DNA of 64,000 bases from Tritrichomonas musculus (taxonomy: Eukaryota; Parabasalia; Tritrichomonadida; Tritrichomonadidae), in NCBI GenBank assembly GCA_039105265.1, contig JAPFFF010000051.1, forward strand, positions 620,001 to 684,000, in the 5' to 3' direction. The position numbers and the translations under genes are program-made. Positions 38,880-48,390 of the stretch are shown here, piece after piece (position 1 is the first letter of the stretch; every line of letters starts with the position of its first letter). The notes under the pieces were generated by a model. The model was given only the letters and a program-made list of their open reading frames with translations. It had not been told where the DNA came from and made no database searches.

Positions 38880-41444
38880 TTATACTTCAGCTTCAGAATC
38901 ATCATCATCATCAGATTCAACATTAGCTAGTTTTTCATCAGTTCTTGATTTAATATATGTTTTGTCGCAATAATCATCATACATTGATTTATACAAATTT
39001 TTAACTTCAATGTAATTTCCGCCAACATTCAAATTAATATGTTTATCAATATTTGAACCAAAGTGTTCTCGTAATTGTTTCTTTTCTTCTTTAGTTACTT
39101 TATTTTCCAATATTCCCCGTGCTAATTGTGTAAATCGTTCTTTCTTTTCTTCTGTATATCCAAGTCCAACGTTAATTATTAGTTCAATTGTTTGGGATAA
39201 TATTTCTCCTAATCGTTTTGATATTTCAGCTGAACCATTTATTTCACCGCCAATTGGGATAACATCTTTCATATTAGTATTATAATCTTCTTGAATCTTA
39301 AGACCTAATTCAGAATTTACTGCTTTTGAGTGTACTTTTTTATATTTAACCCATTCATTCCAATTATTACATTTATGTGATTTCATTACTTTCAATTCAT
39401 ATTGTAAAATAAATACAGCGGTACATGTTTTTAAGTAACTGAATAAACACTTCAATGGTTCCAAAAATTGATAATTTCCCTGTTGTTCATCATCTCCAAA
39501 CATATTAAAGAGTGCTAATTGCCATATTTTTGAAAAGATTGAACTCCATAATCCTCTTGCATTAAGTTTGGTGCTGACTTTGGGTTTAGATAAGCCAACC
39601 TTCTGATAAGCATTAACTGCTTTAATGAACTTTTCATCATATTTAGTCTTGATTTTACCAGCATCCCATTGGTCTTGTTCATAATTCCATGTTTTAGTAG
39701 TACCAGTAAGATTTTTCATCCATACTTCAAATGAATCATTTGTTTTACCAGCAATGCGTTCGGTTTGCCATAATTTCTTATAAGGGTCTGCTTTAACAAG
39801 ACGGAATCCATTAATTATAACAGGTTTACCACGAGTATCAACAATAACGATGTCCTCTACTTTGTCGCCATTTAAGTCACAAATTGGATTACCAAGAGGG
39901 TCTAATGTGTCTCTCCTTGCAGGAATTAATCGATATAATGGATATCCATTTTTATCAAATTTCTTCTTACAATAGGCTTCTGCGCCATCTCTTGTAGCAC
40001 ATTTTGGAGAGAATTTAATACGATAATTACCATTAATAAGAATATCAAATAATTCCCCTCGGAATTTACTAACATCAATACTTTGTTTATTTTCGAAAAT
40101 GTATAAGTCATTTAAACGTTTTTGTGAAGCTTCAAATGTTTTACCAGCACGTTTACCAGTTGGGACAGACTGCATATAATTGCTTTTGAATTCAGCAGTA
40201 TCGATTGGCGATACACCTTCTGGTGCTGCAATATCAACATTAAATAAATCTTCGTAGTTTTCAGAACTAAGTACAGGTTTTTTAGATGGTGATTTAAATA
40301 CAGGCTTTGACATTGATTTAGGAATGGAAAAATATTCATTATCAACATTATTATCGTCAGAACTTTGTGAATCACTATTCATGTTAAATAATATTTCTCG
40401 GTCACCATTTGCGCCTTCGGCGCCAGGCACAAAGTGCTTTTCTATAATATACTTTATTAATTGTTTGAGCTTCTTTTTGTTTTTAGGCTCAGTTGTTTCT
40501 TCAAATATGTTTGTTTCGCGTATTGCATCATGTAATTGTAATACAAGTTTTTTTACTCTGATGTCAGAATCATCTTTGGGATTTATAGCTCGATTATAAT
40601 AATCATAAAGGTTTTCAGTAGTAAACTCGTCGTTTAATAACCCAAATTTCTTAAGTTGATTAGCATCAATTGTAGAAGATTTATTGTAAGCATCTAATAA
40701 TTGTTGACCTTCTTGATTAGATTCTGCTATCTTTCTCATTGTTTCAATATTGGTTTTCCTTCTAATATTCTCAAATTGCATTAGGTTATTTATATTATCT
40801 GATGCCTCATTGTTTTTATGTGAGTCTATATTATTTGTCAATGATTTGACAAGTGATTGAATCTGTGCGGTATCTTTTTTATTGAATACTGAATACTTCT
40901 CTGAGTCATCAGCAATACGATAAAATAATTGTAAAGCATTAATATGATTACTATCAAGTATAACTAAATTATTAAGTGATTCAATGTCTTTATTAAGTCG
41001 ATTTCTGAAATAATGGTCTGCTAAATCGGGCTCCTCCTCCTCTTCAACTTGTGGAATGGCAACAGGTTTTTCTTCCTCCGCTTGTCGGAGGTCGCATTGC
41101 GCCCGAGACCTCCGGTCGAGGCTGCGAGAGCCCGCAGCTTTATTTTTCAGATAGTTGGTTAAATCAATAAAGTAATTCGCTTTTGAATCAAGTATTTTAG
41201 CTAATTCATTTTTTTGTCTTGAAGTTCCTTTAGGCTTTGCGTTATATTTATCAAGCATATCTTTTAAATTTGTTTTTACATCTTTGACATAGTTACGAGG
41301 ATTCTTAAGATACTCAATAATATTACCAATAATTGTTGTTATTTGTGTTAACTTACTATTTTGGAACATGAATACGAGCATATCTTGATAGTCCCTTTTT
41401 TTTACTTCGTTTAGTATGAAATCTTCGTTTATGTTTGTTATCAT
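38880..41444 (-). CDS. Polinton B large conserved protein, structural candidate
   Basis: 854 residues. The part from about residue 500 to 780 matches the 450-residue Polinton A protein (9353-10705), with the Ca-loop-like DLNGDKVEDIVIVDTRG and VIINGF. The N-terminal 480 residues are helical, charged and unique. Two GC-rich hairpin arrays lie in frame inside this gene (41075-41138 and 40411-40437) and are translated as AAGSRSLDRRSRAQC and VPGAEGANG, both in low-complexity linkers. Confidence 0.7.
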   Translation of the reverse strand: MITNINEDFILNEVKKRDYQDMLVFMFQNSKLTQITTIIGNIIEYLKNPRNYVKDVKTNLKDMLDKYNAKPKGTSRQKNELAKILDSKANYFIDLTNYLKNKAAGSRSLDRRSRAQCDLRQAEEEKPVAIPQVEEEEEPDLADHYFRNRLNKDIESLNNLVILDSNHINALQLFYRIADDSEKYSVFNKKDTAQIQSLVKSLTNNIDSHKNNEASDNINNLMQFENIRRKTNIETMRKIAESNQEGQQLLDAYNKSSTIDANQLKKFGLLNDEFTTENLYDYYNRAINPKDDSDIRVKKLVLQLHDAIRETNIFEETTEPKNKKKLKQLIKYIIEKHFVPGAEGANGDREILFNMNSDSQSSDDNNVDNEYFSIPKSMSKPVFKSPSKKPVLSSENYEDLFNVDIAAPEGVSPIDTAEFKSNYMQSVPTGKRAGKTFEASQKRLNDLYIFENKQSIDVSKFRGELFDILINGNYRIKFSPKCATRDGAEAYCKKKFDKNGYPLYRLIPARRDTLDPLGNPICDLNGDKVEDIVIVDTRGKPVIINGFRLVKADPYKKLWQTERIAGKTNDSFEVWMKNLTGTTKTWNYEQDQWDAGKIKTKYDEKFIKAVNAYQKVGLSKPKVSTKLNARGLWSSIFSKIWQLALFNMFGDDEQQGNYQFLEPLKCLFSYLKTCTAVFILQYELKVMKSHKCNNWNEWVKYKKVHSKAVNSELGLKIQEDYNTNMKDVIPIGGEINGSAEISKRLGEILSQTIELIINVGLGYTEEKKERFTQLARGILENKVTKEEKKQLREHFGSNIDKHINLNVGGNYIEVKNLYKSMYDDYCDKTYIKSRTDEKLANVESDDDDDSEAEV
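40411..40437. repeat. GC-rich hairpin pair inside the 854-aa gene
   Basis: GCGCCTTCGGCGC, a CAG linker and GCACAAAGTGC. Same design as 30578-30605, but within a coding frame, which it keeps open. Confidence 0.88.
41075..41138. repeat. GC-rich hairpin array inside the 854-aa gene
   Basis: Four stems: CCTCCGCTTGTCGGAGG (41075-41091), CGCATTGCG (41093-41101), GACCTCCGGTC (41107-41117) and GCTGCG/CGCAGC (41121-41138). The linker pattern CCCGA before and GAG after the third stem matches the array at 29911-29974, where the stem bases differ but stay paired. Confidence 0.9.
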
Positions 41445-41458
41445 TTATTATTCCCAAA

Positions 41459-43909
41459 ATGTTCACGATAGAACAAGCGGGTACTATAAAAAAAGTAAAT
41501 ACAATTGATGAATTGATAATAGAATATATTAAGAAATATTCCTGCCAATGCAATAACGGAAATAATTTAGGGTCAAGCTTGAATACTGAGGAATTGAAAG
41601 AATTATTAAAACCATACGCAAAAACAACTGATTTATTCGATTATTTGAAAACAGAGGAATTCAATAAAGAATTATTAAAGTATGCTAGTAGTGAAGAAAT
41701 TGAAAATGCTGTTAATACATTACGTGATTACGTTGTTAACAACTTTGCATTATCAACTGACATACCTGAAATACCTACAGATTTGGTTAATGAATCTGCT
41801 TTGACAACTGCTTTGGAACCATATGCGAAACTTACGAACTTAAGTGAGTACGCGAAAACAGAAGACTTGCCAGATATGACATTGTATGCAAAAAAAGAAG
41901 ATATCCCTGAGATACCTACAGTTCTCAAAAATAATGAACTACAATTGAATCCGAATGAAGAACCAACAGAAGAAGTTCAACAGAAATTAATGAATGATGA
42001 TAAACCACTATCAGCACAAGCATCATATATATTATCATCCATGGCAGTAACTAAAACATTGGATGTTTGGGCCGAACGATATGCTCTGAAATCGGATATC
42101 CCAGAACCTGTCGATTTGACACCATATTATTCTAGTGCACAAGCTGATGAGAAGTTTGTTGATGAAGATGAATTGGCTTATGAATTAGATAAGTATGCAT
42201 TGAAAACGGATATACCAACAATTCCAACTGATTTGGTTAATGAATCTGCATTGAGTACTGCATTGTATGGTACTGAATTGAATATTGAATATCCTGCAAA
42301 CTTATATGACGGTGCATATATTACCCCTAAGCTACCAAATGCTGGAGTTCATTTGGTATTTGATGTTAATTGGGGAGATAATCAAGATGATGATATTATG
42401 CATATTGATGTAGTATTTAAACCAAATGGTTCTACTAGCACTTTTGATTGCTTGGACAGATATGATAGCAATGGTAAACGCATTGATAGAATAATATGGC
42501 GTCATGATGATGGACAAATTGTATATGTATCGTATATTGCAGCACATAGAAATAATAATCCAATAGCATACAATTTCATTAGAGCTCAAATCGAATCACC
42601 ATTTATCAAAGACTCGAATGTTGTTGATGAAAGTCCAGAACGATTCACAATTCAATGTATACAGAATGATAGTGGTTGTGCAATCCCAGATGAATATATA
42701 AGAAGAGTATTAACAACTAAAAATATAATCGTAAAATTCAAACGAAATGCCGAAGATACAACATATGAAGAAGCTGAATACGAATATTCTGGACGAAAGG
42801 GTGCAAATCTCATATACAAATCAACCGGGGATGAATCAATAGATATTCGTGTAGCTACACGTATTGTCTCAATAAGAGCCGCGGACGATACACTGACTAA
42901 TATATATGATGCATCTATCACATTAATCCGCAGCCGACCTGTGAACGATGATATGATTACTTCAGTGAAATATGTGAATGATAACTTTGCTCTGAAGTCA
43001 AACGTCATAACAGAAGAACAACTAATAAAAAAATGTGCTATTGATTGCGGACCGATTACAGAGGGCGGTGAAATATCAATTCATTATCTAAAACTTGAAG
43101 ATAATGTGATTAAACTGGAATATATAGTAGGTGATTATGCGCTATGTTTGGAAATAAGAATATTATTCTATGATACAACTGGAAATCCCCACAACATTGT
43201 TCTTGTATTACATCAAAGAACTGTGTATTTCGACAATTTCAAATTCCCACTATATTATGAAGACACTGTTGATATATCATCAGGAAGACCCCTGACATAT
43301 AATTTCCCAATAGGTGGATATTCTTGGACAACTACTCAGGAATTATTAGATGCTAAACAAATATATTCAAGATGCATCATGTCCCGAGGTTATTTAGCAA
43401 AATATAAGGCTGCTATTTACGGAACGCAATCAAACACAACAATTACTCACTACTCCCCAATCGAGTCATCAATGAACTCTATTAATGATTTCGTTATTGG
43501 AGCTCCAGTATATATGACTGGTAAGGTTTATAAACATGATGGTGATACGTGGGTACGAAACAATGTTTCTCAGCCAAACAAAGTTTGGATACTTTCAACT
43601 GTGAATGATACTACAGATTGTATTTGTAGTGTCAAAACTACTGGTTCATGGAAAGAATATGTTGGTATTTGTGTTAGAATTGATGAAAAAAATAATTGTA
43701 TTACCTTCGCTTCCCATGGCGATTATCTTGTAAAAGTTGATGATTCATCTTGTTATGGTATTGGGGATGAAGTATTTATTGATAATGAAGATAATAAATT
43801 GAAGATTCTTTCAGGAGAGACAGCGATAACATCAAAAATAAAACGCATGACTGTCGGAATCATAACTGCAATAATAGATAATAAAACACTTGCATGCTTT
43901 AAGGCATAA
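41459..43909 (+). CDS. Polinton B fiber-like protein
   Basis: About 816 residues from the ATG at 41459. Repeats of the form YAKTTDLxxYLKTEE, YALKSDIPEPVDLTPYY and KYALKTDIPTIPTDLV fill the first third, as in trimeric fiber shafts. The C-terminal 130 residues (VIGAPVYMTGKVYKHDG, then SHGDYLVKVDDSSCYGIGDE) match Polinton A. The middle is beta-rich with no leucine-rich repeats. The start is divergent from the 854-residue gene with 14 bp between. Confidence 0.75.
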   Translation: MFTIEQAGTIKKVNTIDELIIEYIKKYSCQCNNGNNLGSSLNTEELKELLKPYAKTTDLFDYLKTEEFNKELLKYASSEEIENAVNTLRDYVVNNFALSTDIPEIPTDLVNESALTTALEPYAKLTNLSEYAKTEDLPDMTLYAKKEDIPEIPTVLKNNELQLNPNEEPTEEVQQKLMNDDKPLSAQASYILSSMAVTKTLDVWAERYALKSDIPEPVDLTPYYSSAQADEKFVDEDELAYELDKYALKTDIPTIPTDLVNESALSTALYGTELNIEYPANLYDGAYITPKLPNAGVHLVFDVNWGDNQDDDIMHIDVVFKPNGSTSTFDCLDRYDSNGKRIDRIIWRHDDGQIVYVSYIAAHRNNNPIAYNFIRAQIESPFIKDSNVVDESPERFTIQCIQNDSGCAIPDEYIRRVLTTKNIIVKFKRNAEDTTYEEAEYEYSGRKGANLIYKSTGDESIDIRVATRIVSIRAADDTLTNIYDASITLIRSRPVNDDMITSVKYVNDNFALKSNVITEEQLIKKCAIDCGPITEGGEISIHYLKLEDNVIKLEYIVGDYALCLEIRILFYDTTGNPHNIVLVLHQRTVYFDNFKFPLYYEDTVDISSGRPLTYNFPIGGYSWTTTQELLDAKQIYSRCIMSRGYLAKYKAAIYGTQSNTTITHYSPIESSMNSINDFVIGAPVYMTGKVYKHDGDTWVRNNVSQPNKVWILSTVNDTTDCICSVKTTGSWKEYVGICVRIDEKNNCITFASHGDYLVKVDDSSCYGIGDEVFIDNEDNKLKILSGETAITSKIKRMTVGIITAIIDNKTLACFKA

Positions 43910-43934
43910 ATAGTATAAAAAAATTTTTTTTAGC

Positions 43935-44339
43935 TTAATTGTTGGATGAGATTATTTGAATCAGCTTTCCCGTCATGTATAACGATAAATTGATATTTAA
44001 TTGTTCACGAATTAGATTCTGAAGGAATTGAATTCGATTAGACCTTGGTTGATTCATAATTGTTTCTTTATGGTCAGAAGCAAATTGAAGAACTTGGTCT
44101 CTCTGTTCATCATTAAGGAATTTGGATTTGTTTAATGGAAATGAGCGATTTGTTCTTCTTCGTATAGGATTTAATTCATTTGATTGTTCAGTTGATTCAG
44201 CAGAGCCTTGCTCGGATTGTTCAGTTGGTGTTTCAATTGGTTGTTCAATTTGTGTTTCATTTGATATATTATTTAATTGTTCGAATTCGGTTTTCAAAAT
44301 AAGTAATTCAGAAATGATATGGTCGATGCGTTGTTGCAT
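43935..44339 (-). CDS. Polinton B hypothetical protein, 134 aa
   Basis: Unrecognised. N-terminal coiled coil (HIISELLILKTEFEQLNN), a Gln/Glu/Thr-rich linker with repeated TEQSE, a basic patch (RRRTNRSFPLNKSKF), then a helical C-terminal part. Last gene before the right TIR. A DNA-binding role is possible but not shown. Confidence 0.5.
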   Translation of the reverse strand: MQQRIDHIISELLILKTEFEQLNNISNETQIEQPIETPTEQSEQGSAESTEQSNELNPIRRRTNRSFPLNKSKFLNDEQRDQVLQFASDHKETIMNQPRSNRIQFLQNLIREQLNINLSLYMTGKLIQIISSNN

Positions 44340-44400
44340 TTTAAAATAAGAAAAAAAACAAATTCTTAATTTAAAATTTATTTTTATATCTATTGACCAC

Positions 44401-44629
44401 CCCTAACAATTTCAAACTTGTTCTGGGAGCTTGGTTTACCAAGTAAGTTTCCAACGAATTTCAAACTTGTTCTGGGAGCTTGGTTCCTGAGGTAGGTCTC
44501 TAACATGTTTATGAAGAGTTTGGTGTTGGATTGTCAATTTTTCTGGGAGCTTGGTTCCTGGTATTGGGAAACAAGGAAATTCTTATCAGTAGTTATTCGG
44601 GGTACCAGAGCGAACAATATATTACTACT
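44401..44629. repeat. Polinton B right terminal inverted repeat
   Basis: 229 bp, identical in inverted orientation to 22420-22648. Followed by the TTGGAC duplication at 44630-44635. Confidence 0.95.
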
Positions 44630-44692
44630 TTGGACCAAATTTCTTTTTATGTAGAATGACTGTAAATGGATATTTAGGCCATACATATTCAT
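44630..44692 (-). pseudogene. Host C2-like gene, 5' part cut off by Polinton B
   Basis: The ATG at 44692 opens 19 codons (reading MNMYGLNIHLQSFY and onward) that end at the duplicated TTGGAC. The phase equals that of the 3' part at 21625-22419, so before insertion the gene had about 283 codons. The opening beta strand suits a C2-like domain. Confidence 0.7.
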
Positions 44693-45050
44693 TTTATTCT
44701 TTTTTTAAAAATGAAATATGATTTTTTGGATTTTTTTTTTTTAATTTTTTTGAGATAATTATTTTATTTTTGAGTTGAAAATTTTATTTTGAGAGAAAAA
44801 ATCTGTATCCAAAAGAATTTTTTTTGAAACAAATAATCGTTTTTTCAAAAGATAAGATTTTATTCTTTCAAAAAAAACAAATTTGTTTTCTTATCGATTC
44901 AGAATTTTGTCAATTAAAGATTTTATCAGTTGTTATAAACTAGAATTATATTATCATCATATAAAATGATAAGGTATTATAATATCATCAATATTTTACA
45001 CAAAGATAGAGCTTTCAAAGTTTATAGACTTTCAAATGATAAATAAATTT
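44693..45050. other. AT-rich gap upstream of the split C2-like gene
   Basis: Long A and T runs, no gene. It should hold the promoter of the split gene (minus strand) but I cannot point to a box with confidence. Confidence 0.4.
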
Positions 45051-45650
45051 TTATGCTGCTGTGCCCGAATCTGACATCGACTGGCTCATGGAGTGGTGGG
45101 GGTCAAAAAATTTTGACAGGCTAAAATCTGTAATGCGCGGGTGGAAATCGGAATCAAGCAGATTGTTCTCTGGCTTAAGATCGCGGTGGAGCATCATTCC
45201 TCTGGCAATTCCAACAAGGATGATTTGTCGTTTCGTATTATCGTAATTAGATGGACAAAGGCTTTTGAGTTCTTTTTCGATCAAACTTGCTAGGGATCCT
45301 TCTTTCATGTAATCCATTAGAATTGTTATATTTTTGTCGCCATGGAAGTCAATATAGGAAAATCCTCGAAATTAAATAACTGTACAATCTTGAATTTGAC
45401 TCAAAATACGAACTTCGCGTGATATAAAGAGTTTGTTTTGCGATTTATTTGGAATAAGGTTGGTTTTAGCTGCAAATTGCTCTCCTGTTTTCTTATTTTG
45501 AACTAAATTGATGATACCAAAACCTCCTCGATTGATATTTCGGATTATTTTATAGTCATTAATATTAATCAAGTAACAGTCACTTGTTTTAATTGTTATT
45601 GGAACTTTGCTCTTTTGTTTCAATGGCGGTAACGATGATTTTTTGGGCAT
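45051..45650 (-). pseudogene. Protein kinase pseudogene
   Basis: From the ATG at 45650. A Gly loop (NRGGFGIINLV), a catalytic Lys (FAAKTN), HRDLKPENNLL and ITDFSLSK (DFG replaced by DFS) are readable, as in trichomonad receptor-like or TKL kinases. One in-frame TAA at 45369-45371 interrupts the N-lobe, and the frame stops at 45051 right after SDSGTAA, where family members go on to YMAPE. The C-lobe is missing, so this is a dead, truncated copy. Its upstream side is cut by the TTAA transposon at 45743. Confidence 0.8.
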
Positions 45651-45907
45651 ATTAAGATATTGTAATACGTTAAAAACGATCATTTTGAATTCAAATATGC
45701 TATTCAAAAGTTTTCCTCTCAATTTTTTATAAATTATATTAAGGTACAAATCCAGTACGTTTAATATTGAGAGGGTACCCGTTTATTATTTGTGAGAAGT
45801 CCCTCCCCAGAAAAAGTCGATGAATTCTGTTTAAACGCATGAAAATGTCAGATTCCACTTTTTGCCAAAATATAGGCCAATTTTTTTTAATATTCTAAAA
45901 TTTAATT

Positions 45908-46961
45908 GATAGACTTAGAAATTTGCACTTTTCCGAGATTTTGTTCTCAATTTTTTTGAATAAAAAATAATCGTCGTGGTTGTACTTTTTTTCGAGCATT
46001 TTTTTTCTGTGAATGGAAGAAGACACCGCATATTCGTTAGAGTTGACCACGCTATTTTATCGTTCGGACTACGTAAATACAGATCGATTTCCAAAGAAAC
46101 TAGATATATTTTTAAAAGATCATCCATATTATAAATGGACTATACCTAAATTATTAGTTTTTTTAAACGAATTACGAGATTTTACCGTTTCAAAAAAGAA
46201 AAACAAATAAAAGAGTATGTTGATTCCAAAATTAAAAGGATTGAAGATAGAGATGGATTTTACATTCAAAACCAAGAAGTTTCTGTCATTCAGTTAGTCG
46301 AAAAGGGTATAATCTATTTCAAAGAGTTAAAACAACAGAATAACAAACAAGATAATAAATAAATTTTTTATTTTTTATTAATTTTATTTATTTTTCTTTT
46401 TATAATTTCAATTATTATTTTGAATACATTTTAATCGTCATGGTCTCACGTTTAAAAATTATAAAAACAAATCTTGGTTCAGCTTTACCAGAACTATATG
46501 CAATGGTAACTATATGCCATGTTGATGATACATTATTGCAACGGTAACTCACAACAATCATTTTTTTTCCTCAATCAAAAATAATACATATCAGAATAGA
46601 ATTTACAAAGAATACAATGCGCAGGACATATAAATTTAATCAAAGACTTCTGATTTAATAAATAGCTGATATTAATTTAATGCTGGTGCCAGAAATCAGA
46701 TGGTGATATCCTTTTAATATAAATTATTAGTAATTTGCATAGCATATACCTACAAATATGATTCTCTCATGTAATTAAGTATGTTATTCGTTTATTTTTT
46801 TTTAATAAAACAAAATCCATAATGCATTTTATTTCTTTTTATTCTCTTTATTTTACGCTTTTAACTTTTTGAAAGGTTTTTCTCGGGAAAGTGCAAGTAA
46901 ATTTGATAGACAAACTTTTTCAGAATAAAATCTCGGAAAAGTGCAAGTAAAAATGTCTATC
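45908..46961. mobile_element. Nested 1.05-kb transposon with 8-bp target duplication
   Basis: About 40-bp imperfect inverted ends. Both begin GATAGAC and share TTGCACTTTTCCGAGATTTT. The flanking 8 bp, ATTTAATT, is duplicated exactly at 45900-45907 and 46962-46969. A third end-like copy lies inside the right end (46880-46912). It carries the small gene at 46013-46362. The 8-bp duplication fits hAT or P-type elements. It lies inside the TTAA element, so it came later. Confidence 0.75.
46013..46362 (+). pseudogene. Small gene of the nested transposon, frameshifted
   Basis: The ATG at 46013 opens 65 codons (MEEDTAYSLELTTLFYRSDY, then a basic end). The adjoining frame carries on from about 46180 to a stop at 46360-46362 with a matching charged helical style (RFKKEKQIKEYVDSKIKRI), so a one-base shift in an A-rich run near 46185-46205 probably separates two parts of one protein of about 116 residues. 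No known family; possibly a DNA-binding accessory protein. Confidence 0.45.
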
Positions 46962-46969
46962 ATTTAATT

Positions 46970-47563
46970 TTTATCTTCTTTTTTCTATTAGTAAATATAC
47001 TTTTCTTTTCAGTAATCAAGCTATTTATCAAAGTTATCCTATATACAATACTATATTTGATATCAAAGTTCGATCAATAATCAAGATTTTCATATTATTA
47101 ATCTGAAATATCAAAATATTATTTAATATCATATAAGAAATGAAATATGATTATATTTAATATCATATAAGTAATAAATCCTTTTTCATTATATATATTT
47201 AGGCAAAATAAAATTCTTTTAATTATCTTATTGTTTTTAACAAAAAGTTTCAACGCTTACATTTACTGAATTTTGAAACAAATATTGAAAGTAACTTTAT
47301 TTATTTATTCTCAATTGTGTAAAATAAATTCTTAAAATTTAAAAAAGATATTCAACTCAATTCGGAAATTTTCATGTCCGATAGGATTATTTTTCGATAT
47401 ATCTCAATTAAAAAATATTACAAAAGTAAATTTATTAAAAATATAATTTATATATTAAAATATATATTTGATAAATCAAAAAAATAATATATAAATGTTT
47501 ATTTAATAAGATATTATTCTTTTAAATTGAATGAAACGTGAAAATTAAATAACTAAGTTTATT
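46970..47563. other. AT-rich non-coding interior of the TTAA element
   Basis: Near 80% AT. Short direct repeats such as ATTTAATATCATATAAG occur twice near 47122-47170. No gene seen. Confidence 0.4.
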
Positions 47564-47725
47564 ATGATACCGAATAAAAGAAAAGTTGCTTCGATCAGAA
47601 TAAATGTCGAAAAAGATGAATTAATTAATCTCATAAAATATGATTTAAATGCGAGATTGGCTTTTGCACATTATATGCCGATATATACGCAATCAAAATT
47701 AGAAAATAATTACGAAGTTCAATAA
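47564..47725 (+). CDS. Short frame in the TTAA element, 53 aa
   Basis: From the ATG at 47564 (MIPNKRKVASIRINVEKDEL). Ends in a stop at 47723-47725. The next frame (47737-48390) is out of phase, so this could be the broken N-terminus of the following protein. Unrecognised. Confidence 0.35.
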   Translation: MIPNKRKVASIRINVEKDELINLIKYDLNARLAFAHYMPIYTQSKLENNYEVQ

Positions 47726-47829
47726 AAATGTATTAATTCTATCAAAGAATCAATTATTCTTTTATTTCCTCAACCGTTCCGAAAAGATCTTCTATTCAAA
47801 AAAAAATTCAAGATTTAATTAATGAACTT

Positions 47830-48390
47830 ATGGATGAACAAATTTTTGATATGCCACATTATATTTGTAATGAATTGAAAAAATTGTCTGGGACAATCAA
47901 TGCTTTTTCACAATATGTTAATTCAGTTATTCAAAACATTGAGTTAACGATTATCCAAAAAAATTTGCGTTTTAATAAGAAATCTCAAAAATATTTGCTC
48001 AATTTCAAAAAAGAAATCAATTGTAACATTAATAATTTTATAAGAAAGCTAAAAATTTTAGATTGTAGCATGGAGGTTGATTCATTTTTTACTGAAGATG
48101 CAATTATAAATCAAATTAAGAGTCAAAACTCAAATTGCAATTATCCTAGATTAGCAAAAGTCCAAGTTGATAAATCTCAAATATCAATTAATTCAAATGA
48201 GAGTAAAATAAACAAAGATGAAAATGATCTATCGCAAATAAATCCTCAAATGTATTGTCGATCTCCGGTGCATACCATTTCGCCTTTAATCCATTCTCCA
48301 ATTGCATCCACAATGAGTGCCGAACGACAATTTCAGTTTTCAAATGCTAATTCAAATGCGAAAATTTGTTTTAATGAAGTTTCTTCATGA
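47830..48390 (+). CDS. Hypothetical protein of the TTAA element, 186 aa
   Basis: Opens at the ATG at 47830, with the frame open back to 47737. A helical first half (NELKKLSGTINAFSQYVNSV) and a Ser/Asn-rich second half (SPVHTISPLIHSPIASTMS). No transposase motif. Not recognised; it may be a transposon accessory protein. Confidence 0.45.
   Translation: MDEQIFDMPHYICNELKKLSGTINAFSQYVNSVIQNIELTIIQKNLRFNKKSQKYLLNFKKEINCNINNFIRKLKILDCSMEVDSFFTEDAIINQIKSQNSNCNYPRLAKVQVDKSQISINSNESKINKDENDLSQINPQMYCRSPVHTISPLIHSPIASTMSAERQFQFSNANSNAKICFNEVSS

Larger units (their letters stand above)
22420..44629. mobile_element. Polinton/Maverick B, 22.2 kb, looks whole
   Basis: It begins AGTAGTAATATATTG and ends with the inverted match. 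Its 229-bp terminal inverted repeats are identical, base for base, and TTGGAC is duplicated at 22414-22419 and 44630-44635. It carries polymerase B, integrase, packaging ATPase, capsid protein, a fiber-like protein and about fourteen other frames, all open. It looks whole. Identical TIRs imply a very recent insertion (or recent repeat correction). It is only distantly related to Polinton A in sequence and gene order. Confidence 0.95.
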
